A stretch of 43,241 bases of DNA from Pseudomonadota bacterium (GTDB lineage: Bacteria; Pseudomonadota; Alphaproteobacteria; Sphingomonadales; Sphingomonadaceae). Of the stretch, positions 7,890-16,361 are shown in pieces (positions within the stretch are counted from its first letter, which is position 1; the number at the start of each line of letters is the position of its first letter). Where the stretch lies: the NCBI GenBank assembly GCA_021849075.1, contig JAJZTH010000027.1, forward strand, positions 1 to 43,241. Reading direction: 5' to 3'. The notes under the pieces are model-generated. The model saw only the letters and a program-made list of their open reading frames with translations, did no database searches and was not told where the DNA came from. The translations under genes and the position numbers were made by a program.

Positions 7890-8669
7890 ATGGACGCTCG
7901 CCTCGGTTTCTCTACGGTGGACTCTGCCGTCCATCTTCCCCACCCTGAACCCGTCGTGCGGCTGCGCGGCTTTACCCGCCGCTTTGGCGTCAACACGATC
8001 ATCGATGGCCTTGACCTCGACATTGCGCCGGGTGAGTTCATCGCCCTGCTGGGCCGGTCGGGATCGGGCAAGACCACCTTGCTGCGCACGCTCGCCGGGC
8101 TGGACGAGGTGCGGGGGCAGGATGTCGAAGTGCCCGATTCGCGCGCCGTCGTCTTTCAGGATGCGCGGCTGCTGCCCTGGAAGCCGGTGTGGAAGAATGT
8201 GTCGCTGGGCCTGAAGGGCGACGTTCGCGCACGGGCCGAAGGGGCGTTGCGCGAAGTCCGCTTGGGTCATCGCATCGATGCCTGGCCATTGACCCTGTCG
8301 GGTGGCGAGGCCCAGCGCGTGGCGCTGGCCCGGGCGCTGGTGCGCGAACCCAAATTGCTGCTGCTGGACGAGCCGTTCGCCGCGCTCGACGCGCTGACGC
8401 GCTATCGCATGCATGATCTGGTGCTGTCGCTGTGGCGCACGCACAAGCCGGCCGTGCTGATTGTCACCCATGATGTGGAGGAGGCGATCGCGCTGGCCGA
8501 CCGGGTGCTGGTGCTGGACAAGGGGCGCATCGTTGCGGAGGAGCGCATCACCGCGCCGCGTGGCGAACGCGCCGGCTTTGCAGGTCGCCTGCGTGAAAAG
8601 CTGCTGTCGCACCTTGGCGGCGACGATCATGGCGAAGGCGTCGTGCCTTTCGCGGTGGCGGCCGAATGA
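7890..8669 (+). CDS. ssuB: ABC transporter ATP-binding protein, SsuB/TauB family
   Basis: A 259-residue ATPase at the cytosolic face of the membrane. It shows Walker A GRSGSGKTT, Q-loop VVFQDARLLPW, signature LSGGEAQR, Walker B LLLLDEPFAALDALT and switch His in VTHDVEEA. The chosen ATG at 7890 is 2 bases after the permease stop; the frame is also open upstream inside ssuC. LPW after the Q-loop is typical of the nitrate/sulfonate/taurine subfamily. Its stop overlaps the thiol dioxygenase ATG (ATGA), so translation is coupled. Confidence 0.92.
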   Translation: MDARLGFSTVDSAVHLPHPEPVVRLRGFTRRFGVNTIIDGLDLDIAPGEFIALLGRSGSGKTTLLRTLAGLDEVRGQDVEVPDSRAVVFQDARLLPWKPVWKNVSLGLKGDVRARAEGALREVRLGHRIDAWPLTLSGGEAQRVALARALVREPKLLLLDEPFAALDALTRYRMHDLVLSLWRTHKPAVLIVTHDVEEAIALADRVLVLDKGRIVAEERITAPRGERAGFAGRLREKLLSHLGGDDHGEGVVPFAVAAE

Positions 8670-9292
8670 GCGGCCTCGCTACCTTGGATCGCCCCGTCGA
8701 TGCGCCCGTCAATATCGGTCGGCTGCGCGGTTTCGTCACCGCTTTCGCCGATCTGCTGGCGGCGACGCGCGACGAGCAGGCGATTTTGGAAAGCGGCCGG
8801 TCACTGCTGGCCCGGCTGATCGCCGCCGACGACTGGTTGCCCGAAGAATTTACCCGGCCCAACCCGGACCGCTATCAGCAATATCTGCTCCATTGCGACA
8901 GCCGCGAACGCTTCAGCGTCGTCAGTTTCGTATGGGGGCCGGGACAGGCGACGCCGATCCATGACCATAGCGTCTGGGGCCTGGTGGGCGTGCTGCGCGG
9001 CGTCGAGAAGGTCGAGCGCTTTCGCCGGTTGCCGACCGGTGGGCTGGTTTCCGCGGGCGAGGAGTTGCTGCGCGAGGGCGAGGTGGACGCCGTCTCCCCG
9101 CGCGTCGGCGACATTCACCGCGTCACCAATGGCCTGACCGACCGGCCCTCCATCAGCATTCATGTCTATGGCGCGAACATCGGCGCGGTTGAACGGGCGA
9201 CCTATGCCACCGACGGCACGCCAAAAAGCTTCATTTCGGGTTACGCCAACGGCGTGATCCCCAACCTTTGGGACAGATCGAAAAGCGTATGA
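8666..9292 (+). CDS. cupin thiol dioxygenase (cysteine / 3-mercaptopropionate dioxygenase family)
   Basis: A 208-residue cupin iron enzyme that would oxidise a small thiol to a sulfinic acid. The three iron-binding His are H99 and H101 in TPIHDHSVWG and H151 in GDIHRVTNG. The outer-sphere His and Tyr are H166 and Y168 in SISIHVYGAN. The segment RYQQYLLHCD has Gln where cysteine dioxygenases have Arg, a mark of 3-mercaptopropionate-type enzymes, so the substrate may not be cysteine. ATGA overlaps on both sides tie it tightly to ssuB and the rhodanese gene. It may process thiols released or taken up by the sulfur pathway. Confidence 0.87.
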   Translation: MSGLATLDRPVDAPVNIGRLRGFVTAFADLLAATRDEQAILESGRSLLARLIAADDWLPEEFTRPNPDRYQQYLLHCDSRERFSVVSFVWGPGQATPIHDHSVWGLVGVLRGVEKVERFRRLPTGGLVSAGEELLREGEVDAVSPRVGDIHRVTNGLTDRPSISIHVYGANIGAVERATYATDGTPKSFISGYANGVIPNLWDRSKSV

Positions 9293-10563
9293 GCACCGAC
9301 ACACTCGACCGCATAAGCGAACGCACCGTGGCCGCCACGCCGCAGGATATTCGCCACGCCCTGCTGGTGGGCAGCGAAATCGCCATCATCGATGTGCGCG
9401 AAGAACATGAATTTGCGCAGGGGCATCCGCTGTTCGCCGCGCAAATCCCGCTGCGCCGCATCGATGAGGAAGCCCGCTGGCGCATCCCGCGCCTCGCCAC
9501 GCCGATCATCGTTTATGACGCCGGCGAAGGGCTGGCGCGCAAGGCGGCGATACGTCTGGAAGCGCTGGGTTACAGCGATGTGCGCGAACTGGGCGGCGGC
9601 CTTAACGCCTGGCGCGACGCGGGCTATGAATTGTTCGAGGACGTCAACAGCTATAGCAAGGCGTTTGGCGAACTGGTCGAGCATCGCCGCCACACGCCCA
9701 GCCTGGCCGCCGAAGAGGTGCAGGCACTGATCCGGGAAAAGGCGGACATCCGCATCGTCGACGCGCGCCGCTATGACGAATATAATACGATGAGCATTCC
9801 GACCGGGACCAGCGTTCCAGGCGCTGAACTGGTGCTGCGTGCGCGAACCGTGGCGCCCGATCCTGATACGACCATCATCGTCAATTGCGCCGGGCGCACC
9901 CGATCGATCATCGGCGCGCAATCGCTGGTCAATGCCGGGGTGCCGAACAAGGTGTTTGCGCTGCGTAACGGCACGATCGGCTGGACGCTGGCCGGGCAGG
10001 ATCTGGAAACCGGCCAGACCCGGGTCGCACCGGAAGTGGACGATCTGTCGGCGAACGAGGCGCGCGCCTATGCCCGCGACGTCGCCTATCGCGCGGGCGT
10101 AAAGCGGATCGGCTGGGCCGAACTGGAAGCGTTCAAGGCCGACAGCGCGCGCACCCTCTATCTCTACGACGTCCGCCAGCCGCGCGAATTTGAAAGTGGC
10201 CATTTGCCTGGCTTCCGCAATGCGCAAGGCGGCCAGTTGGTGCAGGAAACCGATCATAATGCGCCGGTGCGCGGCGCGCGCATCGTCGTGACCGACACGG
10301 TCGGCCCGCGCGCGGACATGACCGCGTCCTGGCTGGCCCAGTTGGGATGGGATGTGTCGATACTGGACGTCGACTGGTCCGCCGTTACGCTGGAAACCGG
10401 CAGCGACGGCGCGCCGGCTCCGCGCGGGCCGGAGGGGCGCTACAAGCGGCCCTATGAAGGCACCGACAACAAGGCGGCCGCGATGCAAGCCTATCTCGAC
10501 TGGGAATATGGCCTTGTCGGCCAGTTGGAGCGCGACGGCACCCACGGCTTCACCGTCATCTAA
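9289..10563 (+). CDS. three-domain rhodanese-like protein with a single cysteine
   Basis: A 424-residue cytosolic protein with rhodanese-like domains at about 15-115, 130-245 and 265-370. Only the middle one has an active-site cysteine, C200 in IIVNCAGRTRSI, and it is the only cysteine in the protein. In the first and third domains the loop carries Asp instead (VYDAGEG, VTDTVGP). A C-terminal tail with RYKRPYEG and a helix follows. The enzyme would carry sulfane sulfur as a persulfide, or, with the thiol dioxygenase before it, handle products of thiol oxidation. The start at 9289 overlaps the dioxygenase stop by 4 bases; an in-frame ATG at 9268 lies inside that gene. The acceptor is unknown. 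Confidence 0.87.
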   Translation: MSTDTLDRISERTVAATPQDIRHALLVGSEIAIIDVREEHEFAQGHPLFAAQIPLRRIDEEARWRIPRLATPIIVYDAGEGLARKAAIRLEALGYSDVRELGGGLNAWRDAGYELFEDVNSYSKAFGELVEHRRHTPSLAAEEVQALIREKADIRIVDARRYDEYNTMSIPTGTSVPGAELVLRARTVAPDPDTTIIVNCAGRTRSIIGAQSLVNAGVPNKVFALRNGTIGWTLAGQDLETGQTRVAPEVDDLSANEARAYARDVAYRAGVKRIGWAELEAFKADSARTLYLYDVRQPREFESGHLPGFRNAQGGQLVQETDHNAPVRGARIVVTDTVGPRADMTASWLAQLGWDVSILDVDWSAVTLETGSDGAPAPRGPEGRYKRPYEGTDNKAAAMQAYLDWEYGLVGQLERDGTHGFTVI

Positions 10564-10579
10564 TTTTAAGGAGGCGCAT

Positions 10580-11668
10580 ATGAGCGTCAAATTCATCGGC
10601 TATATCGGCTTCAACAACGGGTCCGAAACCCAATCGGCGGTGCGCAGCCGCACGCTCGACACCGATTATGTCAACGCTGCAGCGAAGGCGCAGGAGGAGG
10701 GCGGGTTCGACTGCGTCCTCATCCCGTTCGGATCGAACAGCCCGGAAAGCCAGATCGTCGCCGCCCATGCCGCCGCGATCACGACGAAGCTGGGCTTTCT
10801 GGTCGCGCACCGGCCCGGCTTCACCCAGCCGACGGTGGCGGCGCGGCAGCTCGCCACGCTGGACCAGCTATCCAATGGCCGGGTCGCGGTGCACATCATC
10901 ACCGGCGGCGCGGACGAGGAAATGGCCCGCGACGGCGATACGCGCACGATCAAGGCCGAACGCTATGCCCGCACCGACGAATATCTGACGATCCTGCGAC
11001 AGGAATGGACGGCGGCGACCCCGTTCGACCATAAGGGCAAGTATTACGACATTCGTCAGGCGTATAGCGCGATCAAGCCCGACAATCTGCCGGTCTTCTT
11101 TGGCGGATCGTCCGACGAAGCGATCGAGGTCGCGGGCCGCCATGCCGATGTTTACGCGCTGTGGGGCGAAACGCTGGAGGCGGTGCAGGACACCGTCCGC
11201 GCGGTGCGCAAATCGGCTGCGCGCTATGGTCGCGATCCCGGCTTCTCCCTGTCGTTGCGGCCGGTGATCGCTGATACCGAGGAAGCAGCATGGAAGCGTG
11301 CGGCCGAGATCGAAGAGCAGGTGCGGGAAAATCGTGTTGCCGCCGGTTTGCCGATCAGCGGGCACCGTCCGCCCAATGCCGGGTCGCTGCGCCTGCTCGA
11401 CACTGCCAGCAGCAACCGGCGGGACAGCCGCCTGTGGACCGGCGTTGCCGCGCTGACCGGCGCGGCCGGCAACAGCACGGGTCTGGTCGGCACGCCCGAG
11501 CAGGTGGCCGACGCCATGCTCGATTATTATGACATCGGCATCGACCATTTCCTGATCCGCGGTTTCGATCCGCTGGGCGATTCCATCCTTTATGGCCGCG
11601 AACTGCTGCCGATCGTGCGCCGCAAGGTCGCCGAGCGGGAAGCGGCCGGCATCGCACTGGCGGGCTGA
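10580..11668 (+). CDS. ssuD: FMNH2-dependent alkanesulfonate monooxygenase-like (SsuD family)
   Basis: A 362-residue luciferase-like monooxygenase. The SsuD core is recognisable: FLVAHRPGFTQPTVAARQLATLDQLSNGR, the ITGG loop, VFFGGSSDEA and a C-terminal IDHFLIRGFDPL. These enzymes use reduced FMN and oxygen to split sulfonates into sulfite and aldehyde. It departs from E. coli SsuD at the N-terminus (KFIGYIGFNNG), and the position of Cys54 (LIPTGRSCED in E. coli) is LIPFGSNSPES here, without Cys. Substrate range may differ. A strong AAGGAGG (10568-10574) precedes the ATG and restarts translation after a 16-base gap. No flavin reductase gene is adjacent. Confidence 0.85.
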   Translation: MSVKFIGYIGFNNGSETQSAVRSRTLDTDYVNAAAKAQEEGGFDCVLIPFGSNSPESQIVAAHAAAITTKLGFLVAHRPGFTQPTVAARQLATLDQLSNGRVAVHIITGGADEEMARDGDTRTIKAERYARTDEYLTILRQEWTAATPFDHKGKYYDIRQAYSAIKPDNLPVFFGGSSDEAIEVAGRHADVYALWGETLEAVQDTVRAVRKSAARYGRDPGFSLSLRPVIADTEEAAWKRAAEIEEQVRENRVAAGLPISGHRPPNAGSLRLLDTASSNRRDSRLWTGVAALTGAAGNSTGLVGTPEQVADAMLDYYDIGIDHFLIRGFDPLGDSILYGRELLPIVRRKVAEREAAGIALAG

Positions 11669-11671
11669 TCC

Positions 11672-12631
11672 ATGTTGAAGAAAAACGTCGCCATCCTGTC
11701 GGCGTCCCTTGTCGCGGTGGCGGGCCTTGGCCTTGCCGCCGCGACTTTTAAGCGGGACGATGACAAGATCTTGCGTGTCGCCAACCAGAAGGGGCAGGTC
11801 AGGGCGATGATGATCGCCTCCGGCGCGCTCAAGGGTGCGCCCTATAGCGTCGAATGGTCCGAATTTCCGGCAGCGCAGCCTCTGCTGGAGGCGGTAGGCG
11901 GGGGCGCGGCGGATCTGGGTCTGGCGGCCGACGCCCCCTTCATCTTCGCCTATCAGAGCGGCAGCCCGGTCAAGGCGATCGCAGTGCAGGCGCCGGTCAA
12001 TCAGGCGCCCGAAGCGCTGGCGGTGCTGGTCAAAAATGGATCGCCGGTGAAAGGCGCGCAGGATCTGATTGGACGGTCGGTCGCGACCACGCGCGGGTCG
12101 ATCGGCCATCATCTGTTGTTGCAGGCGCTGGAGCGGGCGAACATTCCGATCGAGAAGGTGCGCGTCACCTTCCTGCCGCCCGGCGACGCCAAGGCGGCGT
12201 TCGACAGCGGTGCGATAGACGCCTGGGCGACATGGACGCCCTACACCAATGTCGCGGTCAAGGAAGGGGCGCGCGCCGTGATCGACGCCAAGGATTATGG
12301 TCTGCCCAACTATATCGACATCGCCAACGCCGATTCAATCGAACCCAAACGCGCGTTGCTGGCGGATTTCCTGCAACGCGAGGCGAAGGCCGTCGCCTGG
12401 GCGCGGGCGCATCCTGATGCGTTTGCGCAGGTGCTGTCAAAGGAGACGGGTCTGCCGCTCGACATCGCCCGCGCGAGCTTCGACCGGAACAATCGCGTGT
12501 CGCAACCGATCGACGACAAGATCATCGCGCTTGAACAGGGCATCACCGCCCGGTTCCAGAAAGCGGGGCTGACCGACGGCAAACGTCCTGTGGCGGAAGC
12601 CTTTGACGCGAGTTTTGCAAAAATAAACTGA
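11672..12631 (+). CDS. second SsuA-type substrate-binding protein
   Basis: A 319-residue binding protein of the sulfonate/nitrate/taurine family. The N-terminal hydrophobic segment (VAILSASLVAVAGLGLAAA) acts as signal peptide or anchor and has no lipobox cysteine, unlike the other two binding proteins here. Core motifs are EFPAAQPLLEAVGGGAADLGLAADAPFIF, VATTRGSIGHHLLLQAL and SGAIDAWATWTPYTNVA. The ATG lies 3 bases after the monooxygenase stop, so it is the last gene of the ssuCB-dioxygenase-rhodanese-ssuD operon. It is closely related in layout to the third binding protein at 15314 (shared RGSISHYLLLEAL-like segment). The ligand is unknown. Confidence 0.88.
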   Translation: MLKKNVAILSASLVAVAGLGLAAATFKRDDDKILRVANQKGQVRAMMIASGALKGAPYSVEWSEFPAAQPLLEAVGGGAADLGLAADAPFIFAYQSGSPVKAIAVQAPVNQAPEALAVLVKNGSPVKGAQDLIGRSVATTRGSIGHHLLLQALERANIPIEKVRVTFLPPGDAKAAFDSGAIDAWATWTPYTNVAVKEGARAVIDAKDYGLPNYIDIANADSIEPKRALLADFLQREAKAVAWARAHPDAFAQVLSKETGLPLDIARASFDRNNRVSQPIDDKIIALEQGITARFQKAGLTDGKRPVAEAFDASFAKIN

Positions 12632-12703
12632 AAGAATAAATATCGGCATCGATAGATGTTCTAAAGTTCAGTTTAAATCATGTTTCTCTATGCAAAGTCA
12701 TTA

Positions 12704-12724
12704 TTCAATTAATTCAGTAGAAAA
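12704..12724. promoter_or_regulatory. AT-rich promoter region with the repeated GTAGA motif
   Basis: The 131-base gap before the TonB-dependent receptor gene is much richer in A and T than its surroundings. TTCAATTAATTCAGTAGAA begins at 12704 and includes the palindrome AATTAATT. The GTAGA core (12717-12721) with AT-rich flanks recurs upstream of ssuC (7006-7010) and, reversed, near 2574-2578. A common regulator or a shared promoter element is possible. Confidence 0.35.
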
Positions 12725-12762
12725 TAGACGATCCCTCAACACCTGCCTGGGGGAATATCAGC

Positions 12763-15339
12763 ATGAAGACCATTTACCTTTCATCCACGGCCCTGACCGC
12801 CCTGCTGCTGACCAGCACGCCGATCGCTGCGCAGATCGTTGCTGGTCCGCAGGCAGCGGCCGATGACGCCGACAATGCCGGCACCATCATCGTGACCGGC
12901 GTGCGCGGGGCGCCGCGCACGGTTGCGGAAAGCCCCGCGCCGATCGATGTGGTCGGCGCGGAGAAATTGCAGGCGACCGGATCGGCCGAATTTGGCGAGG
13001 CGCTGTCGAAACTGCTGCCTTCGCTCAATTTCGGATCGACCCATGCGGGCGTCTTTTCGATCGGACGGCCTGTCACCAACCGAGGGCTGGCGCCGGCCTA
13101 CACGCTGGTGCTGGTCAACGGGAAGCGGCGGCACAATGGCGCTTTCCTCAACAATTCGACCACGGACACATCGGGCGCCAACCCGGTCGACATTGACCTG
13201 ATCCCGACCAGCGCGATCGACCGGATCGAAGTGCTCAAGGACAGCGCCGCCGCCCAATATGGCACCGATGCGATCGCTGGCGTCATCAACATCCAGCTTG
13301 CCGAAAAAGAAGGGGTGAGCGGCGATTTCACCTATGGCACGCTGTATGAAGCCAATGGGAGACCCGACAGCTGGAAGGGCACGCTGCGTTATGGCACCCG
13401 GATCGGCGACGGCGGCTTTCTGACGCTGAGCGGCGACATTCGCAAGCGCGGCGGGGCCTGGTGGAATCTGGCCGCGACCGACACCAATATCTATGGCCTG
13501 CCGGCGGGCCGCACCATTGATCAGGTGGTGGCGAGCAGCGGCCTGACCCGCGAGCAGGTGCAGGCGAACATTGCCGAGGCCAATGCCCGCAATGCGCAAT
13601 GGAGCCGCGACGGCGCGCATAATGGCGATCCGCAGATCAAGGCGTTCAACCTCAGTTACAACGCCCAGTTGCCGGTGACGGACAATGCGACCTTCTACAG
13701 TTTCGGCACCTATGGCGAGCGTGACGCCCAGATCGGCAATAATTTCCGTCGGCCCAACAGTACGGCCAATTTCACAGTTCTGTTCCCAGACGGCTATTAT
13801 CCGCTCAACAATATCGATGAGAATGACGTCCAGATCGTCGGCGGGCTGAAGGGCAAGCTGGCGGGTTGGGATTATGATATTTCATCATCCTTCGGCCGCA
13901 ATGCCAGCCGCCAATATTCGAAACTGTCCATCCGCCCTTCGCTGGGACCGGACAGCCCGACCTATTGGCCTAACCTGGCCAATTTCGAATTTCGCCAATG
14001 GACCCATAATGTCGACCTGACCCGGGAGTTCGATATTGGTTTTGCCCGACCGTTGCAGGTGTCGATCGGCGGCGAATATCGGCTTGATCGCTTCCGCACC
14101 TTTGCCGGCGATCCGCTGGCCTATGAAGATGCGACCTATAGTTTCCAGCCGGGCGACCAGCAATATGACTGGAATGTCGGCCGTGTCGCATCGCCCGTGG
14201 TGCAGGGCGCGATCGTGCTGTCGCCGGCGGATGAGGCGGACATCAGCCGCAAAGTCTATGCCGGTTATATTGACCTGGGCCTCTATCCCACCGACGCCTG
14301 GTATATTGGCGCTGCGCTGCGCGCGGAACATTATAGCGATGGATCGGGCAGCCCGATCGGTCTGAAGCTCAACAGCCGCTATGAATTCAGCCCGGCCATC
14401 GCCATTCGCGGCACGGTGGGCACCGGCTTCCGCGCGCCGTCGCTGACGCAGATCGGTTATGCGCAGACGGACGGCCGCACTTCCTCCTTCTTCAACGCCG
14501 AAACCGGACAGACCGAATTGCGGCCTACCGTCGCCAAGCTGGTGACGGCGGATTCGGCGGTCGGCCAGTTGCTGGGGGCCAAGCCGCTGAAGGCGGAAAA
14601 GACCTGGAATGCGGGGCTGGGTCTGGTGCTCACGCCCGTTCCTGCGCTGTCGATCACGCTGGACGGCTATTATATCCGCATCAAGGACCGGATCGAGCGC
14701 ACCGGCCGCCTGTTTGGCACGGGTATTTCCGCGATTCTGGCCGCCAATGATCTGTCGGATATCGAACAGGCCGAATATTTCATCAACGCCGCCGATACCG
14801 AAACCAAGGGGGTCGATCTGGTCGCCGACTATAGCCGGAGCCTGGGCGATCTGGGCAAGCTGGGGCTGACGCTGGCGTTCAACTACAGCAAGACCAAGGT
14901 GACGGACGTGGTCGCCACGCCTGCGCAGCTGTTCAGCGCCAGCGGCACTTCGCTGCTGGGTGCGGGATCGGTATTCTTCGGCGGCGACAAGATCGGCGAA
15001 CTGGAAGTGTTACAGCCCCGCACCAAGCTGGTCAGCACATTCAACTGGTCGAAGGGCATTTTCGGCCTGAGCGTCACCGGCACCCGTTACGGCAAATATA
15101 CGCAGCGCACGGCGGCAGGCGATGATCGCCATTTCGGCGCGAAGATCATCACCGACGCCAGCATTAGCGCGAAGGTGACGGAGTTCGCCACCCTGTCGGT
15201 CGGCGCCACCAATTTGTTCGACGTTCGTCCCGAAACCAACGGGCCGGGCAATCCCCAGACCGGGCAGGGCTATTATGGCCCGTCGCCCTTCAACCCCGCA
15301 GGCGGCTATTATTATGGGCGGATCGCACTTGCTTTCTGA
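12763..15339 (+). CDS. TonB-dependent outer-membrane receptor in the sulfur cluster
   Basis: An 858-residue receptor. A signal peptide (MKTIYLSSTALTALLLTSTPIAAQ) is followed by a TonB-box-like GTIIVTGVRG. The plug domain runs from about residue 55 to 185, with VLVNGKRRHNG, IDLIPTSAIDRIEVLKDSAAAQYGTDAIAGVINI. The 22-strand barrel ends YYYGRIALAF with the terminal Phe expected for barrel assembly. These proteins import scarce ligands using TonB energy. Its stop lies 26 bases inside the next binding-protein gene, so receptor and periplasmic binding protein are probably translated together and share a ligand. The sulfur setting suggests a sulfonate, sulfate ester or other organosulfur ligand rather than iron; this is inference. 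Confidence 0.92.
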   Translation: MKTIYLSSTALTALLLTSTPIAAQIVAGPQAAADDADNAGTIIVTGVRGAPRTVAESPAPIDVVGAEKLQATGSAEFGEALSKLLPSLNFGSTHAGVFSIGRPVTNRGLAPAYTLVLVNGKRRHNGAFLNNSTTDTSGANPVDIDLIPTSAIDRIEVLKDSAAAQYGTDAIAGVINIQLAEKEGVSGDFTYGTLYEANGRPDSWKGTLRYGTRIGDGGFLTLSGDIRKRGGAWWNLAATDTNIYGLPAGRTIDQVVASSGLTREQVQANIAEANARNAQWSRDGAHNGDPQIKAFNLSYNAQLPVTDNATFYSFGTYGERDAQIGNNFRRPNSTANFTVLFPDGYYPLNNIDENDVQIVGGLKGKLAGWDYDISSSFGRNASRQYSKLSIRPSLGPDSPTYWPNLANFEFRQWTHNVDLTREFDIGFARPLQVSIGGEYRLDRFRTFAGDPLAYEDATYSFQPGDQQYDWNVGRVASPVVQGAIVLSPADEADISRKVYAGYIDLGLYPTDAWYIGAALRAEHYSDGSGSPIGLKLNSRYEFSPAIAIRGTVGTGFRAPSLTQIGYAQTDGRTSSFFNAETGQTELRPTVAKLVTADSAVGQLLGAKPLKAEKTWNAGLGLVLTPVPALSITLDGYYIRIKDRIERTGRLFGTGISAILAANDLSDIEQAEYFINAADTETKGVDLVADYSRSLGDLGKLGLTLAFNYSKTKVTDVVATPAQLFSASGTSLLGAGSVFFGGDKIGELEVLQPRTKLVSTFNWSKGIFGLSVTGTRYGKYTQRTAAGDDRHFGAKIITDASISAKVTEFATLSVGATNLFDVRPETNGPGNPQTGQGYYGPSPFNPAGGYYYGRIALAF

Positions 15340-16279
15340 TCGACGCACTTTTCTGGCGGGCGCGGCTGCGCTGGGCCTTGCCGCGTGCGGTGGGGCCGGC
15401 AAGGGCGGCCGCACGAAATTGGTGCTGGGCGATCAGGTCCATCTGCTCCAGTCGAAGGCAGAGGCGGCCGGCGCGCTCGACAAGCTGGCCTATGACGTCG
15501 AATGGGCCAATTTCGTCGGCGCTGCGCCATTGTTGGAAGCGCTCAATGCCGGGGCGGTCGATACCGCGCCGGCGGGCGACCTGCCGGTCGTGCTGGCGGC
15601 GGCGGCCAAGGTGCCGCTCAAGGTGATCGCCGGATCGCTATCCTCCACCCGCGACATCGGCATCATCGTGCCGCCCGGTTCGGCAATCCGCCGCGTCGCA
15701 GACCTGGCCGGGCATCGCGTCATCGTGTCGAGCGCACGGGGCAGCATTTCCCACTATCTGCTGCTCGAAGCGCTGAAGGAAGCGAAGCTCGACCGGCGCA
15801 AGGTCGACATCGGCTTCATGCTGCCCAATGACGCGGCTGCGGCCTTTGCCGCCGGGCGGATCGAGGCGTGGGCGACATTCGGCACCTATCAGATCGCGGC
15901 CGAGACGCGGGGCGCGCGGCTGCTGCGCGACGGACAGGAGATCAACACCGGCCTGACCCTGATCGCCGCCTCGCAAGCCGCGCTGAACGATACCGCCCGC
16001 CGGGCCGCGATCAAGGATGTGCTGGGCCGTTTTCGCACCGCCAGCCAGTGGGCGCAGGCCCATCCCGACGCCTATGCCGGCGTCTTCGCCAAGGCGACCG
16101 GGGTCGATCCGAAACTGGCCGCGCTGATCGTGGAGCGGCAAAATCCGTTGCTCATACCGCCCGACGCAGCCGTTATCACACCGTTGCAGCGCGTGGTTGA
16201 CCGTTTCCATGCGGATGGCGAATTGCCGGTGCATGTCGACGTCGCGAGCATCGTCGATCCCGGCGTCTTCCCGGCATGA
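15314..16279 (+). CDS. third SsuA-type substrate-binding lipoprotein, overlapping the receptor gene
   Basis: A 321-residue periplasmic binding protein. The N-terminus has a twin-arginine motif (SDRRTFLAG) and a lipobox LAAC with Cys25, so it is a likely Tat-exported lipoprotein. Family core: FVGAAPLLEALNAGAVDTAPAGDLPVVLAAA, VIVSSARGSISHYLLLEAL and AAGRIEAWATFGTYQIAA. The ATG at 15314 is inside the receptor gene, overlapping by 26 bases; an in-frame TTG at 15329 would leave an 11-base overlap. An upstream ATG at 15275 lies deeper in the receptor gene and would put extra residues before the signal. It probably receives the receptor's ligand in the periplasm and passes it to SsuBC. The ligand is not known. 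Confidence 0.88.
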   Translation: MGGSHLLSDRRTFLAGAAALGLAACGGAGKGGRTKLVLGDQVHLLQSKAEAAGALDKLAYDVEWANFVGAAPLLEALNAGAVDTAPAGDLPVVLAAAAKVPLKVIAGSLSSTRDIGIIVPPGSAIRRVADLAGHRVIVSSARGSISHYLLLEALKEAKLDRRKVDIGFMLPNDAAAAFAAGRIEAWATFGTYQIAAETRGARLLRDGQEINTGLTLIAASQAALNDTARRAAIKDVLGRFRTASQWAQAHPDAYAGVFAKATGVDPKLAALIVERQNPLLIPPDAAVITPLQRVVDRFHADGELPVHVDVASIVDPGVFPA

Positions 16280-16313
16280 GCAGCGCTCGCCCATCGATCA
16301 GACATTCTCATTG

Positions 16314-16330
16314 GGCGGCGATCGGCCGCC
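16314..16330. terminator. short GC hairpin before the aldolase gene
   Basis: GGCGGC, loop GATCG, GCCGCC: a perfect 6-bp stem 34 bases after the third binding-protein stop and 31 bases before the aldolase ATG. There is no U-run. It could weakly separate transcripts or act in the leader. Confidence 0.35.
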
Positions 16331-16361
16331 TCCCTAAACTTGCCCGCAAAGGAGCATCGCC

